The notes under the pieces are model-generated. The model did not search any database, was not told the origin of the DNA, and was given only the letters and a program-made list of their open reading frames with translations. Source: Clostridia bacterium (GTDB lineage Bacteria > Bacillota > Clostridia > Oscillospirales > Acutalibacteraceae). From it: 64,000 nt of DNA. Below, piece after piece: positions 1 through 8,957 of this stretch (its first letter is position 1; each line of letters begins with the position of its first letter). Position numbers and translations under genes: made by a program. The DNA lies in the NCBI GenBank assembly GCA_017436915.1, contig JAFSCE010000031.1:1-64000 (forward strand). The letters run 5' to 3'.

Positions 1-1
1 A

Positions 2-865
2 ACTATCCGCGATTACGCGTCGCTCGCCCCGCTTCACAACCCGCCGGGAGTGAAAGGTATGGAGGCGGCAGCGGCTGCTTTTGGAAAAGATATTCCGCAG
101 GTTGCGGTATTTGATACGGCGTTCCATCAAACGATGCCCGAGGTGGCATATTTGTGGGGCCTGCCGTATGAGTACTATGAGAAATACGGCATTCGCCGTT
201 ACGGCTTCCACGGCACCTCGCATCGCTTCGTTTCGGCGCGTTGCTGTGAATTGTTAGGCAAGCCGGACGGAAAAGGCACTCGCATTATCACTTGCCATTT
301 GGGTAACGGTTCTTCGTTGGCGGCGATTAAGGACGGTAAGGTAATCGATACCACGATGGGCCTTACTCCCTTAGATGGTTTCCTGATGGGTACCCGCAGC
401 GGTATGGTTGATCCCTCTGCTGTTACGTTCCTCATGGAAAAAGAAGGGCTGACACCCGCGCAGATGGATGATGTGATGAACAAAAAATCCGGTATGCTCG
501 GTATTTCCGGTGTTTCCAGTGATGACCGTGACATTGCTGCCGCTATGGAACAAGGCAATCGCCGCGCACAGTTAGCGTGGGATATGCGTAGTTATCAGAT
601 CCTCAAATATATCGGTGGCTATGTAGCTGCACTCGGCGGTTTGGACGCCATTGTCTTTACTGCCGGTATTGGTGAAAATCAAGATGCTCTGCGCGCTGAG
701 CTTTTGGAAAAGCTTGCTTACTTGGGCGTGAAACTGGATGCAAAAGCCAATTTGGCACACGGCGAGGAAGTCGAAATCACCACGCCGGATTCTGCCGTGC
801 GTGCTTTTGTTATCCCCACGAACGAGGAATTGGTAATTGCACGCGATACCAAAGCGCTGATCTAA
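2..865 (+). CDS. ackA: Acetate kinase, C-terminal part (5' end outside window)
   Basis: Acetate kinase makes acetyl phosphate and ADP from acetate and ATP, or runs in reverse to make ATP during fermentation; it acts in the cytoplasm. The open frame runs in from the window edge. The first visible codons read LAPLHNPP, the usual AckA segment ahead of the conserved FDTAFHQTMP stretch, so the 5' end is cut off and roughly 110-120 residues are missing. Other family motifs are FHGTSHR, the phosphate-binding HLGNGSSLAA, GTRSGMVDP and the ADP-binding FTAGIGEN near the C-terminus. A GTG at 50 lies inside the protein and is not the start. The partner gene pta, if linked, would lie upstream of the window. 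A hairpin terminator follows directly. The identification is secure. Confidence 0.96.
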   Translation, partial: TIRDYASLAPLHNPPGVKGMEAAAAAFGKDIPQVAVFDTAFHQTMPEVAYLWGLPYEYYEKYGIRRYGFHGTSHRFVSARCCELLGKPDGKGTRIITCHLGNGSSLAAIKDGKVIDTTMGLTPLDGFLMGTRSGMVDPSAVTFLMEKEGLTPAQMDDVMNKKSGMLGISGVSSDDRDIAAAMEQGNRRAQLAWDMRSYQILKYIGGYVAALGGLDAIVFTAGIGENQDALRAELLEKLAYLGVKLDAKANLAHGEEVEITTPDSAVRAFVIPTNEELVIARDTKALI

Positions 866-876
866 TAAACAAAAAA

Positions 877-913
877 ATCAGGACCGCCGTTTTGCGACGG
901 TCCTGATTTTTTA
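877..913. terminator. Bidirectional rho-independent terminator
   Basis: Arms ATCAGGACCG/CGGTCCTGAT extend by further pairs with one mismatch, closed by a short loop. An A-run lies on the left and a T-run on the right, so it can serve both ackA (plus) and the convergent DUF378 gene (minus), whose stop codon overlaps its edge. Confidence 0.85.
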
Positions 914-1126
914 GGCATCCTCTTTATCAAGAAGATGTTCACGCTTGCGGAAAAACAACGAAATGCACCACAACCCTGCCAAGCCGACCAGTGTGTAGAT
1001 TACACGGCTGATAGGGCCGTCCTGACCGCCGCAGATCCATGCGACGATATCAAATTGGAACAAACCGATGCTTCCCCAGTTCAGGGCGCCGATGACCGTC
1101 AGCAATAATGCGATTCTGTCTATCAT
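911..1126 (-). CDS. DUF378 family small membrane protein
   Basis: A 71-residue protein with two predicted membrane helices, around residues 4-24 and 40-60, and a charged C-terminus (FRKREHLLDKEDA). The signature ALNWGSIGLFQFD is typical of the DUF378 (YuzA-like) family, found as tiny inner-membrane proteins in many Firmicutes; its role is unknown. The start ATG is preceded by AAGGAGGG at good spacing. It is convergent with ackA and divergent from the DUF5685 gene, so probably monocistronic. Nothing in the sequence allows a function to be assigned beyond membrane residence. Confidence 0.85.
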   Translation of the reverse strand: MIDRIALLLTVIGALNWGSIGLFQFDIVAWICGGQDGPISRVIYTLVGLAGLWCISLFFRKREHLLDKEDA

Positions 1127-1251
1127 CCTGTTTCCCTCCTTGGAACGCTGCTTTCATTTAGCACGCACAGTAATGCGCGAACATAGTATCGCCGAATTTG
1201 ATAAATAATATACAGACATCACGACGTGGAATATTTACAAATCTTTCATTA

Positions 1252-1279
1252 TTGTAAAAGCAAACTATTGTATTATGAT
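1252..1279 (+). promoter_or_regulatory. Predicted sigma-A promoter of the DUF5685-DnaJ operon
   Basis: TTGTAA and TATGAT separated by 16 bp, about 25 bp ahead of the DUF5685 start codon. The hexamers are fair rather than consensus. Confidence 0.5.
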
Positions 1280-1301
1280 ATAGAGGTGAAAAGGGGATAC
1301 T

Positions 1302-2216
1302 ATGTTTGGCTACGTGAAGGTATACCAACCGGAACTTAAGATGGGTGAATTTGAACAATATCGCGGTATTTATTGTTCGCTTTGCAAAACACTTGGCAAG
1401 CGTTACGGCTTTACAGCGCAGATGACGCTCAGCTATGACATGACCTTTTTGGTTGTTCTGCATATGGCGCTTATGGAGGAGTGTACCGGCTTTAAAAAAG
1501 GCAGATGCCCGTATAATCCAATCAAAAAACGCACGTGTTGTAACCATAATGCTGCACTGGATTTTTGTGCCGATGCCGCTATGTTGCTTGCCTATCATAA
1601 AACGGAAGATACTCTTGCGGATGACCATTTTTTTAAGCAATTAACAGCCAGAATGTTATTGCCGATCATGCGCCGCAATCGCCGCCGTGCGGCCAAGCGA
1701 TTGCCGGAACTCGACCAATTGATCGAGCGAGAAATGCTTCGTCAGAACGAACTGGAAGAGAGCGGAATCGCTTCCGTGGATCTGGCGGCGGAACCCACGG
1801 CAGAGATGTTAAGTGCTCTCTGCTCCGAAGCCGCAAATGATGAAAAACAAAAACGTGTCTTATCGCGTTTCGGATATTGTCTGGGTCGTGTAGTCTATTT
1901 AATGGATGCAGCAGACGACTTGGAAGATGATTTGAAAAACAGATCGTATAATCCAATTGCCTTATCTATGGGGTTGAATACGGTTGATATGGAAAAGATA
2001 AAATCGGCACGAGAATCCGCAGGATGGATGCTGAACACTTCTATTGCCGAGTGCAAAGCCGCATACGAACTGTTGAACGTTCGCCGTTTTGACGGCATAC
2101 TTCGTAACGTATTGGAATGGGGAATCCCCGGTATGCAAAAATTAGTGTTATCCGGTGAACGGAAGAAACGGCCGTCTCGCCGATCAGGAGGTTTTAACGA
2201 TGCAAAATCCGTATGA
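1302..2216 (+). CDS. DUF5685 family protein
   Basis: A 304-residue cytoplasmic protein whose N-terminus ([13 protein letters not shown], then [15 protein letters not shown]) is the hallmark of DUF5685, a clostridial family of unknown function. Conserved cysteines sit in CSLCK (near residue 27), in [14 protein letters not shown] (near 68-84) and in DFCADA. The middle has a DAADDLEDD acidic stretch. The Cys pattern and the acid clusters suggest metal binding, but that is inference. The gene overlaps the following DnaJ-type gene by 17 bp, so the two are translationally coupled. The pairing with a J-domain protein recurs in Clostridia as far as I recall, which hints that the J protein recruits DnaK to this client or its metal centre. 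Confidence 0.85.
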   Translation: MFGYVKVYQPELKMGEFEQYRGIYCSLCKTLGKRYGFTAQMTLSYDMTFLVVLHMALMEECTGFKKGRCPYNPIKKRTCCNHNAALDFCADAAMLLAYHKTEDTLADDHFFKQLTARMLLPIMRRNRRRAAKRLPELDQLIEREMLRQNELEESGIASVDLAAEPTAEMLSALCSEAANDEKQKRVLSRFGYCLGRVVYLMDAADDLEDDLKNRSYNPIALSMGLNTVDMEKIKSARESAGWMLNTSIAECKAAYELLNVRRFDGILRNVLEWGIPGMQKLVLSGERKKRPSRRSGGFNDAKSV

Positions 2217-2802
2217 AGTACTGGGAATCCAGCCAACTGCAACCGATGATGAAGTGAAAGCAGCGTACCGCGAACTTGCCAAAAAATATCACCCTGACAA
2301 TTATGAAAATAATCCGCTGTCCGATCTGGCGGAGGAGAAAATGCAGGAGATTAACGAGGCGTACGATGCCATTATCCGTATGCGTCGTCAAGGCGGCTCA
2401 GCAAAAGGGCAGTCCGGACATCACACGGGCGGAACGTCCCGGTATACGGATATTCGAAATTTGATCCGCACCGGTCGCACCATCGATGCCGAGGCGTTGC
2501 TTGATGGCATTCCTGCGCCTTCACGAGATGCAGAATGGTATTTCCTTAAGGGGAGTGTACTATATAAAAAAGGATGGCTGGAAGAAGCGTATTCGCATAT
2601 TTCCACAGCGGCTCGTATGGATCCCACCAATGCTGAATATCAGCAGGCAATGAATCGATTGGAAATGCAACGTCGCACCGGTGGTTATCGTGTATCACCG
2701 ATGTCACAAGGCGGCTGTAGTGCTTGTGACGTGTGTAACGGACTGATCTGCGCTGATTGTTGCTGTGAATGTATGGGTGGCGACCTTATTCGCTGCTGCT
2801 AA
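2200..2802 (+). CDS. DnaJ domain protein with Cys-rich tail
   Basis: A 200-residue protein. Residues 3-65 form a J domain (NPYEVLGI...[13 protein letters not shown]) with the HPD motif that stimulates DnaK ATPase. The middle (about 85-160) is helical and TPR-like ([20 protein letters not shown]). The last 30 residues are cysteine-rich: [18 protein letters not shown] ending in IRCC. The canonical DnaJ G/F and four-CXXCXGXG zinc regions are absent, so this is a specialised J protein. The start was placed at ATG 2200, preceded by CAGGAGG at 2186-2191; an in-frame codon further upstream would give a non-family extension. It overlaps DUF5685 by 17 bp. The Cys tail suggests metal binding, not tested. 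Confidence 0.85.
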   Translation: MQNPYEVLGIQPTATDDEVKAAYRELAKKYHPDNYENNPLSDLAEEKMQEINEAYDAIIRMRRQGGSAKGQSGHHTGGTSRYTDIRNLIRTGRTIDAEALLDGIPAPSRDAEWYFLKGSVLYKKGWLEEAYSHISTAARMDPTNAEYQQAMNRLEMQRRTGGYRVSPMSQGGCSACDVCNGLICADCCCECMGGDLIRCC

Positions 2803-2813
2803 GAGGTGATTGT

Positions 2814-3359
2814 TTGAAACGCACATCACGCATTGCTCTCGGCGGTATTCTCAGCGCCGTCGCCGTCTTAGTATTATTGCTGACGATCTTCCCGTTTGCC
2901 ACTTATGCGCTCCCGCCGCTCGCGGGAGCGTTTCTGATTCCGCTTGTGATTGAGTGCGGAAAGAAATGGGCGCTGTGCGCCTATGCAGCCGTATCATTGG
3001 TTGCCTTACTTATCGTACCCGATGTAGAGGCCAAAACCCTCTTCATCGTGTTCTTCGGTTATTACCCGATCGTCAAAGCAACTTTGGAATCCATGAACAG
3101 TCGTGTTTGGGAGTGGCTTCTGAAATTACTGATATTTAACGGAGCGGCCGTTGGCGGATATACGGTGCTTTCGCAGCTCGGATTCTCATTAGATTCCTTT
3201 CGCATCGAGGGGGTCGCATTCCCGCTCTATGGATTTCTGCTTCTTTTCTTGTTAGCAGGTAATGTTATTTTTGTCATATACGATATTGGCCTCACACGCT
3301 TCTTGCCATTATACTTTTCACGTTTCCAACCGATAGTTCACCGATTGTTTCAACATTGA
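2814..3359 (+). CDS. Multispanning membrane protein, ECF S-component-like
   Basis: 181 residues, with five or six predicted membrane helices: roughly 10-30, 32-48, 52-70, 73-90, 103-123 and 140-165. The first segment (RIALGGILSAVAVLVLLLT) resembles the N-terminus of ECF transporter substrate-binding components, but no substrate motif is recognisable. The start is TTG 2814 with AGAGGTG 6-12 bp upstream, chosen over an upstream ATG that would overlap the Cys tail gene. It is probably the third gene of the DUF5685-DnaJ operon, 11 bp after the DnaJ stop. It could equally be an uncharacterised membrane factor unrelated to transport. Confidence 0.6.
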   Translation: MKRTSRIALGGILSAVAVLVLLLTIFPFATYALPPLAGAFLIPLVIECGKKWALCAYAAVSLVALLIVPDVEAKTLFIVFFGYYPIVKATLESMNSRVWEWLLKLLIFNGAAVGGYTVLSQLGFSLDSFRIEGVAFPLYGFLLLFLLAGNVIFVIYDIGLTRFLPLYFSRFQPIVHRLFQH

Positions 3360-3369
3360 TTTTGCAAGT

Positions 3370-3397
3370 TTGATGATTCGTCTTGCATTTTTATAAT
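3370..3397 (+). promoter_or_regulatory. Predicted sigma-A promoter
   Basis: TTGATG and a perfect TATAAT with a 16-bp spacer, upstream of the MurR/RpiR regulator gene. Confidence 0.65.
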
Positions 3398-3431
3398 GAA
3401 AGCATTAGAATAGGTGTGTTGAGAGGAGTGA

Positions 3432-4325
3432 ATGTCGATGAGTATGGATCTGATCGCACATATTACAAATGAGATGCCGGGCTTTTCCAAAGGACAGCGC
3501 CGAATCGGTACATACATTTTGGAGCATTACGATGAAGCGGCTTTTATGACTGCATATCGCTTGGGTGAAACGGTTGGGGTAAGTGAATCCACAGTAGTTC
3601 GTTTTGCCACCGAGCTTGGCTTCCCCGGCTATCCGCAATTGCAAAAAGCCGTGCAAAAGCTCGTCCGGAGTAAACTGACGAGTGTGCAACGTGTGGAGGT
3701 ATCTCGATCTCGTATGCGGGACGACGAGGTCCTTGAAAGTGTCATGTCGTACGACATGGCTAACATTCGACAAACACTGGAAGAAATGCCGTGCGAGGTG
3801 TTTAACGAAGCGGTGGAAGCTTTGGTTAATGCACGCCACGTGTATGTGTTTGGTGCCGGCAGTTGCAGCGCACTCGCTCAGTTCGCCGCATTTTATCTCA
3901 AATTGTTATTACCGGATATTCGCCTAATCAACACCTCAAACGTTACCGAAGTGTTGGAGGAGTTATATTCCATCGGAGAGCAGGATGCACTATTAGTTGT
4001 CAGCTTTCCACGGTATTCCGCGCGTTCTGTAAAAGCAGCGCACTTTGCTCACTCGCGCGGCGCAAAGGTGATTGCTGTCACCGACAGCATATTGTCGCCG
4101 GTTGCACAGCTTAGTTCCAGTTTGTTACTCGCTCACAGTGATCTGCCTACCGTTGTGGATTCCTTGGTGGCTCCGTTGAGTGTTATTAATGCGCTGCTCG
4201 TGGCAATCTCACTCAAACGCGCGGATGAAAACCGCGAGCGCTTGACAGAACTGGAAGAGCTTTGGGAAACGTATCAGATCTATCAACCACTCGGACAAGA
4301 TAAGGAGCGGGAGGACACGCCGTGA
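3432..4325 (+). CDS. MurR/RpiR family transcriptional regulator
   Basis: A 297-residue regulator. Residues 1-77 form the RpiR-type helix-turn-helix domain (AYRLGETVGVSESTVVRFATELGF). Residues about 120-260 form a SIS (sugar isomerase) domain with VYVFGAGSCSALAQFAAFYL and VVSFPRYSARSVKAA, which in this family binds a phosphosugar effector. Such proteins usually regulate amino-sugar or sugar-phosphate genes, often beside their targets. Here the next genes are a FAD oxidoreductase and cmk, which are not sugar genes, so the target cannot be read from context. The start ATG 3432 has GAGAGGAG just upstream. The stop overlaps the following gene start. Confidence 0.9.
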   Translation: MSMSMDLIAHITNEMPGFSKGQRRIGTYILEHYDEAAFMTAYRLGETVGVSESTVVRFATELGFPGYPQLQKAVQKLVRSKLTSVQRVEVSRSRMRDDEVLESVMSYDMANIRQTLEEMPCEVFNEAVEALVNARHVYVFGAGSCSALAQFAAFYLKLLLPDIRLINTSNVTEVLEELYSIGEQDALLVVSFPRYSARSVKAAHFAHSRGAKVIAVTDSILSPVAQLSSSLLLAHSDLPTVVDSLVAPLSVINALLVAISLKRADENRERLTELEELWETYQIYQPLGQDKEREDTP

Positions 4326-5548
4326 TGGAGGTCGTTGTTGTCGGAGGTGGCGCTTCTGGCTTGCTTGCCGCCGGTATGGCTGCACAGCGCGGCTACCGTG
4401 TCACTGTGGTTGAACGCAATGCACGTATGGCACGCAAGGTGATGATCACGGGAAAAGGCCGTTGTAACGTCACAAATGCCTCTTCGGTGCAAGATTGTGT
4501 CGCTAACACACCGGGGAACGGTCGTTTTTTGTACAGTGCCTTTTCCGCCTTTACGCCGCAAGATACGATGGCTTTTTTCGAGGAACAAGGGGTACCGCTT
4601 AAAATCGAACGCGGTAATCGCGTTTATCCTGTTTCTGATAAAGCAGTGGATATTGTCGATGCTTTGGTGGCATTTGCGCGCCGACAAGGGTGCCGATTTA
4701 TAACCGGTCGGGTTACGCAACTTCTGTTGGATGATAACGTTTGTTGTGGTGTGAAACTCGAAACAGGAGAAACACTTCCTGCATATGCGGTTATAGTCTG
4801 TACAGGCGGTTGTTCCTATCCCGGTACCGGTTCCACGGGCGACGGGTATGCACTGGCACAACAAGCCGGGCACACCGTGATTCCGCCGCGTCCATCCTTG
4901 GTCGCTTTAAACACAGCGGAAGAGTGGTGCGCGGAGTTGCAAGGCCTCTCACTCAAGAACTGTGCATTAACGGTGCAAGATACGCAAACAGGGAAAACTG
5001 TGTATACCGATTTTGGTGAGATGCTGTTTACTCATTTTGGTGTATCCGGACCGATCATTCTCAGTGCAAGTGCGCATTTGAATGATGTTGTCAACGGGCG
5101 GTATACACTTTCTTTAGATATGAAACCCGCTTTGACGGCGGAACAGTTAGATGCTCGCTTGGTACGTGAGTTTGAAGAGAATACAAACGCTTGCCTCGGT
5201 AATGCGCTTGCAGCGCTGATGCCCCGCTCAATGGTGCCGGTTATCTTACGCTTAAGCGATACGACGGGGGAAACCAAATGCCATTCGGTATCCCGTGCAG
5301 AACGTGCGCATATCGTCCAAATTCTTAAACATATCCCGTTGACCGTATCCGGTCTTCGTCCGTTTGAGGAGGCAGTCGTGACTGCGGGTGGCGTTAACAC
5401 ACGCGAAATCAATGCCAAAACAATGGAATCAAAACTTGTCAGTGGTTTATATTTCGCCGGTGAGGTATTAGATGTGGATGCCTATACCGGTGGCTTTAAT
5501 TTGCAAATTGCTTTTTCTACCGGCTATGCCGCCGGTAACAACGTGTAA
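4325..5548 (+). CDS. FAD/NAD(P)-dependent oxidoreductase, HI0933/YhiN family
   Basis: About 407 residues. The N-terminal Rossmann FAD site reads VVVGGGASGLLAAGMAA, followed by the family motif GRCNVTNAS near residue 45. A second nucleotide contact is TGGCSYPGTGSTGDGY near residue 165, and the C-terminal FAD motif is LYFAGEVLDVDAYTGGFNLQIA. These mark the HI0933-like 'aminoacetone oxidase family' flavoproteins, whose true substrate is not settled. In many Clostridia the gene sits directly upstream of cmk, as here (15 bp). The start could be GTG 4322 or ATG 4325; ATG was preferred, and it shares one base with the regulator stop codon. It starts a run of tightly spaced genes ending in the IspH-S1 fusion. 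Confidence 0.9.
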   Translation: MEVVVVGGGASGLLAAGMAAQRGYRVTVVERNARMARKVMITGKGRCNVTNASSVQDCVANTPGNGRFLYSAFSAFTPQDTMAFFEEQGVPLKIERGNRVYPVSDKAVDIVDALVAFARRQGCRFITGRVTQLLLDDNVCCGVKLETGETLPAYAVIVCTGGCSYPGTGSTGDGYALAQQAGHTVIPPRPSLVALNTAEEWCAELQGLSLKNCALTVQDTQTGKTVYTDFGEMLFTHFGVSGPIILSASAHLNDVVNGRYTLSLDMKPALTAEQLDARLVREFEENTNACLGNALAALMPRSMVPVILRLSDTTGETKCHSVSRAERAHIVQILKHIPLTVSGLRPFEEAVVTAGGVNTREINAKTMESKLVSGLYFAGEVLDVDAYTGGFNLQIAFSTGYAAGNNV

Positions 5549-5562
5549 AGGGGTAGAGGAAA

Positions 5563-6240
5563 ATGAACAAACCGATCAGTATTGCCATTGACGGGCCGTC
5601 CGGTGCCGGTAAGAGCACCATTGCCCGTGTTCTAGCCAAGGAATTAGGATATATCTACGTGGATACCGGTGCTTTATACCGTACCGTCGGATATGCGGTA
5701 CTACAGCGCGGGATCGATCCCAAAGATGCGGTGGCTGTCGAAGCACTATTGCCCAATATCACCGTCTCCATGGGGTATGCAAATGGGGAACAACGAGTTT
5801 TCTTAAATGGTGAAGACGTTAGTGCATATATTCGCACACCAGAGGTGTCTATGGCAGCGTCAACAACATCGGCTATGCCGCCTGTCCGCCGGTTCTTGTT
5901 CGAATTGCAGCAGGATACGGCGCGACAGAATAACGTAATCATGGACGGTCGTGATATTGGCACAGTTGTTTTGCCGTTTGCTACCGTTAAAATCTTTTTG
6001 ACTGCTTCTGCAGAGGATCGCGCGAAACGTCGTTTCTTGGAATTGCGTGAAAAAGGCATGGACGTTACCTATGAAGATGTTTTGTCGGATATGAAAGAAC
6101 GCGACTATAACGATTCCCATCGTTCCGCTGCTCCTTTAAAGCCGGCGGAGGATGCCATTATGGTTGATACCAGTGGTAACACTTTGGAAGAATCAATTGA
6201 TATACTGAAAACCCTGGTACAAAAGACTGTGAAGGGATGA
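5563..6240 (+). CDS. cmk: Cytidylate kinase
   Basis: Phosphorylates CMP and dCMP to their diphosphates with ATP. The 225-residue length is usual. The P-loop is DGPSGAGKST at residues 8-17, followed by YVDTGALYRTVGYAV, the CMP-binding start. The NMP region includes YIRTPEVSMAAS and DGRDIGTVV, and the lid region has FLTASAEDRAKRRF. The start ATG is preceded by GGGTAGAGG. The stop overlaps plsC by four bases (ATGA), so the two are coupled. The order cmk-plsC-ispH is common in Clostridia. Confidence 0.97.
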   Translation: MNKPISIAIDGPSGAGKSTIARVLAKELGYIYVDTGALYRTVGYAVLQRGIDPKDAVAVEALLPNITVSMGYANGEQRVFLNGEDVSAYIRTPEVSMAASTTSAMPPVRRFLFELQQDTARQNNVIMDGRDIGTVVLPFATVKIFLTASAEDRAKRRFLELREKGMDVTYEDVLSDMKERDYNDSHRSAAPLKPAEDAIMVDTSGNTLEESIDILKTLVQKTVKG

Positions 6241-6857
6241 GAGCATATATGTGGCTCGGCCGCGCTTTAATTCATGTTTTAGGGCCTATTATTCGGCTGT
6301 TTATGCGAGTACATGTTGTCGGTAAGGAAAACATTCCTTGTGAAGATATACCACTTGTGCTGTGCTGTAATCATATTTCCAACTGGGATCCGATTTTTTT
6401 GATTGTCGCAAACCCCAAGCGCCACGTGTATTTCATGGCGAAAGCGGAGCTGTTTGCCAATCGATTATTCACCTGGTTTCTGGGAAAACAATTGGGCGCC
6501 TTTCCTGTACGTCGCGGTTCCGGTGACATGAGTGCTATCGATACTGCCAAGCGATTAGTCAACGAGCGAAAACTGATGGGTATTTTCCCGGAAGGAACGC
6601 GCTCGAAAGACGGTAACTTGTTACGTCCGAAATCGGGTGCTGCATTGATCGTCGCGCAGACGGGTGCTTCCGTTCTGCCGGCAGCGGTTGTCACACGCGG
6701 TCAGCGGGTACGATTGTTTCAACGTGTTACGGTTGCGTATGGTAAACCGCTATCGCCGGAGGAATTACATTTAACGGATTCGGAGCGTCCGGATATCCGT
6801 TATGCCACGCGCCTGATCATGAAGAGAATCGCGGAGTTGATTGAAACAAATGGATAA
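6237..6857 (+). CDS. plsC: 1-acyl-sn-glycerol-3-phosphate acyltransferase
   Basis: Transfers an acyl chain to lysophosphatidic acid to make phosphatidic acid at the inner face of the membrane. The 206-residue protein has an N-terminal hydrophobic helix and the PlsC motifs: the catalytic HX4D in NHISNWD (near residue 45), the block III glycerol-phosphate site FPEGTRSKDG (near 122) and the later block GAALIVAQTG. It starts inside the cmk stop codon and overlaps the start of the IspH-S1 gene, so the three are coupled. Confidence 0.95.
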   Translation: MRAYMWLGRALIHVLGPIIRLFMRVHVVGKENIPCEDIPLVLCCNHISNWDPIFLIVANPKRHVYFMAKAELFANRLFTWFLGKQLGAFPVRRGSGDMSAIDTAKRLVNERKLMGIFPEGTRSKDGNLLRPKSGAALIVAQTGASVLPAAVVTRGQRVRLFQRVTVAYGKPLSPEELHLTDSERPDIRYATRLIMKRIAELIETNG

Positions 6858-8886
6858 AAACATATTGGTTGCCAAATCCGCGGGTTTTTGCTTCGGGGTG
6901 AAACGTGCGGTAGACGCGGTATATGCGTTGTTGGATGAGGGTAAAACTGTTTGTACGCTCGGACCGATCATTCACAATCCACAGATGGTTGAAACGTTGA
7001 CAAAACGTGGTGTAGTTATTGTCAATACCCCTGAAGAGACAACGAATGGTGCTACGTTGGTTATTCGTTCACATGGTGTTCCCAAAGACGTGTATGATGC
7101 CATTGAAAAGCAAGGTATCACCTGCCATGATGCTACCTGCCCGTTTGTTGCTAAAATTCATCGTATTGTTTCCGAACAGTCGGCAAATGGTGCCACTGTT
7201 TTGATTGCAGGGGATGAGGGGCATCCTGAGGTAATTGGTATTCGCGGGCATTGTCACACCCCTTCATACGTTTTTTCTTCCGAGGAAGAACTACTGAAAT
7301 TGGAAGAAAGTGGAATTCCGGACCGAAATGCACCCGTTATTTTGGTCGCGCAGACCACTTTTCATATGAATACTTGGAAAAAGTGTTCTAAAATTGCAAA
7401 AAAACACTATACAAATCTCATAATCTTTGATACAATATGCAGTGCTACCGCGAAAAGACAAGAGGAAGCGGTAGACCTATCACAGCAAAGCGATGTGATG
7501 GTGATTGTCGGTGGGCGACAAAGTTCCAATACCGCAAAACTGCGCGAAGTATGCCGGCCCTATTGCCAAACGGTTTTGATCGAAAAGGCAGAGGAGCTGA
7601 CGGCTGAACCGTTCGCAGGTGCGAAGGTCATCGGTTTGACCGCCGGAGCTTCAACGCCTTCCGATATAATTAAGGAGGTACTTTCAACCATGTCCGAGAT
7701 CGTTAACAACAGCGAAGTCCAAGAAAATGAGGTGGCCGTTGCCGCCGAACCTGTCAAGTCCTTTGACGAAATGAGTTTTGAGGAGGCGCTTGAAGCATCT
7801 CTTCAAAGTTTAACTACAAATGAAAGAGTGCACGGTATCGTCGTGGGAATCGCTCCCAACGAGGTACAGGTAGAAGTTATCGGCCGCAAACAAACCGGTT
7901 ACATTCCTACTGAAGAGCTTTCCGCAGAAGGCACGGATCCTTCCGAGCTGGTTAAAGTCGGCGATGAGCTTGAACTTCTCATCATGCGTACCAACGACCA
8001 GGAAGGCACGATCATGCTTTCCAAAAAACGTGTCGATGCCAAAAAGGGCTGGGACACCATTGTGGCTGCAGGCGAAAGCGGCGAGATCCTTGAGGGCGTC
8101 GTTACGGATGTCATCAAAGGCGGCGTGTTAGTTGCGTCGCACGGCGTAAAAGTGTTTGTTCCCGCGTCCCGCGCTTCTGTCAGCCGTATGGAGGATTTAA
8201 GTCCGTTACTTAAGCAGACCGTTCGTTTCAAGATCTTAGAGATCAACACCCAGCGCCGCCGTGCGGTTGGCTCCATCCGTGACGTTGCCCGCGAGGAGCG
8301 TCGTGAGAAGGAAGAGGCATTCTTTGCACAGGCAGAGGTCGGCCAGAAATATACCGGCACAGTTAAATCCATGACTTCCTATGGTGCGTTTGTGGATCTC
8401 GGAGGTGTGGACGGTATGATCCACGTATCCGAGCTTTCTTGGAAACATATTAAGCACCCCTCCGAGGTCGTTTCTGTCGGCGACACCGTCGAAGTCTATA
8501 TCCGCGATTTGGATGTCGAGAAACACAAGATCTCGCTCGGCTACCGCCGTGCGGAGGATAATCCGTTTGAACTTTTCAAGGCACAGTACGCGGTGGGGGA
8601 CGTTGTCTCTGCCACGATCGTTGGTATGACCACCTTCGGTGCTTTTGCACAGATCCTTCCCGGCGTTGACGGTTTGATCCATATTTCACAGATTGCAAAT
8701 CGCCGCATTGACAAACCGCAGGATGCGTTGAAGGTTGGCGAAGAGGTTCAGGTAAAAATCACGGCTGTTGATTTGGAAAGCAAGCGCATCAGCTTGTCCA
8801 TTCGTGCACTTTTGGAGGATGCTCCCGCTGTTGAGGAAGTAACCGAGGAAGTTGCTCCCGAAGTCACCGAGGAAACCGCTGAATAA
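6850..8886 (+). CDS. ispH: IspH - ribosomal S1 fusion: HMBPP reductase with four S1 domains
   Basis: Residues 1-280 are 4-hydroxy-3-methylbut-2-enyl diphosphate reductase, the last step of the MEP isoprenoid pathway. The iron-sulfur cysteines lie in [18 protein letters not shown] and DTICSAT, and the substrate residues include HNPQ, SHGVP and GDEGHPEV. From about residue 310 there are four S1 RNA-binding domains; the third and fourth are canonical ([20 protein letters not shown] and [20 protein letters not shown]), the first two divergent. Such fusions are known in Clostridia. ATG 6850 was chosen; TTG 6841 is possible because GGAG at 6832-6835 suits it better. A strong internal ribosome binding site lies at the domain junction. 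The gene is 3' in the cmk-plsC run and ends at a terminator. Confidence 0.95.
   Translation: MDKNILVAKSAGFCFGVKRAVDAVYALLDEGKTVCTLGPIIHNPQMVETLTKRGVVIVNTPEETTNGATLVIRSHGVPKDVYDAIEKQGITCHDATCPFVAKIHRIVSEQSANGATVLIAGDEGHPEVIGIRGHCHTPSYVFSSEEELLKLEESGIPDRNAPVILVAQTTFHMNTWKKCSKIAKKHYTNLIIFDTICSATAKRQEEAVDLSQQSDVMVIVGGRQSSNTAKLREVCRPYCQTVLIEKAEELTAEPFAGAKVIGLTAGASTPSDIIKEVLSTMSEIVNNSEVQENEVAVAAEPVKSFDEMSFEEALEASLQSLTTNERVHGIVVGIAPNEVQVEVIGRKQTGYIPTEELSAEGTDPSELVKVGDELELLIMRTNDQEGTIMLSKKRVDAKKGWDTIVAAGESGEILEGVVTDVIKGGVLVASHGVKVFVPASRASVSRMEDLSPLLKQTVRFKILEINTQRRRAVGSIRDVAREERREKEEAFFAQAEVGQKYTGTVKSMTSYGAFVDLGGVDGMIHVSELSWKHIKHPSEVVSVGDTVEVYIRDLDVEKHKISLGYRRAEDNPFELFKAQYAVGDVVSATIVGMTTFGAFAQILPGVDGLIHISQIANRRIDKPQDALKVGEEVQVKITAVDLESKRISLSIRALLEDAPAVEEVTEEVAPEVTEETAE
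7671..7692 (+). promoter_or_regulatory. Internal Shine-Dalgarno and ATG at the IspH/S1 junction
   Basis: TAAGGAGGT at 7671-7679 is followed, 10 bp on, by ATG 7690, which is in frame with the fusion. Initiation here would give a free S1 protein of 398 residues beginning [10 protein letters not shown]. The motif is the strongest ribosome binding site in the gene and sits exactly where the IspH domain ends. Confidence 0.6.
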
Positions 8887-8889
8887 TTT

Positions 8890-8942
8890 ACGGAAAACAA
8901 AATGGGCAACACTTCCAACCGGAGTGTCGCCCTTTCCGTTTT
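8890..8942 (+). terminator. Rho-independent terminator after ispH-S1
   Basis: A two-part hairpin: outer arms ACGGAAA/TTTCCGT and inner arms GGGCAACACT/AGTGTCGCCC (one mismatch), ending in a short T-run immediately before the rpiB ribosome binding site. Confidence 0.75.
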
Positions 8943-8957
8943 AAGGAGGAATTTGGT

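Noticed and set aside
1158-1640. 160-codon minus-strand frame
   Set aside because: It overlaps the DUF5685 gene antisense, and the region has a clear plus-strand promoter and gene.
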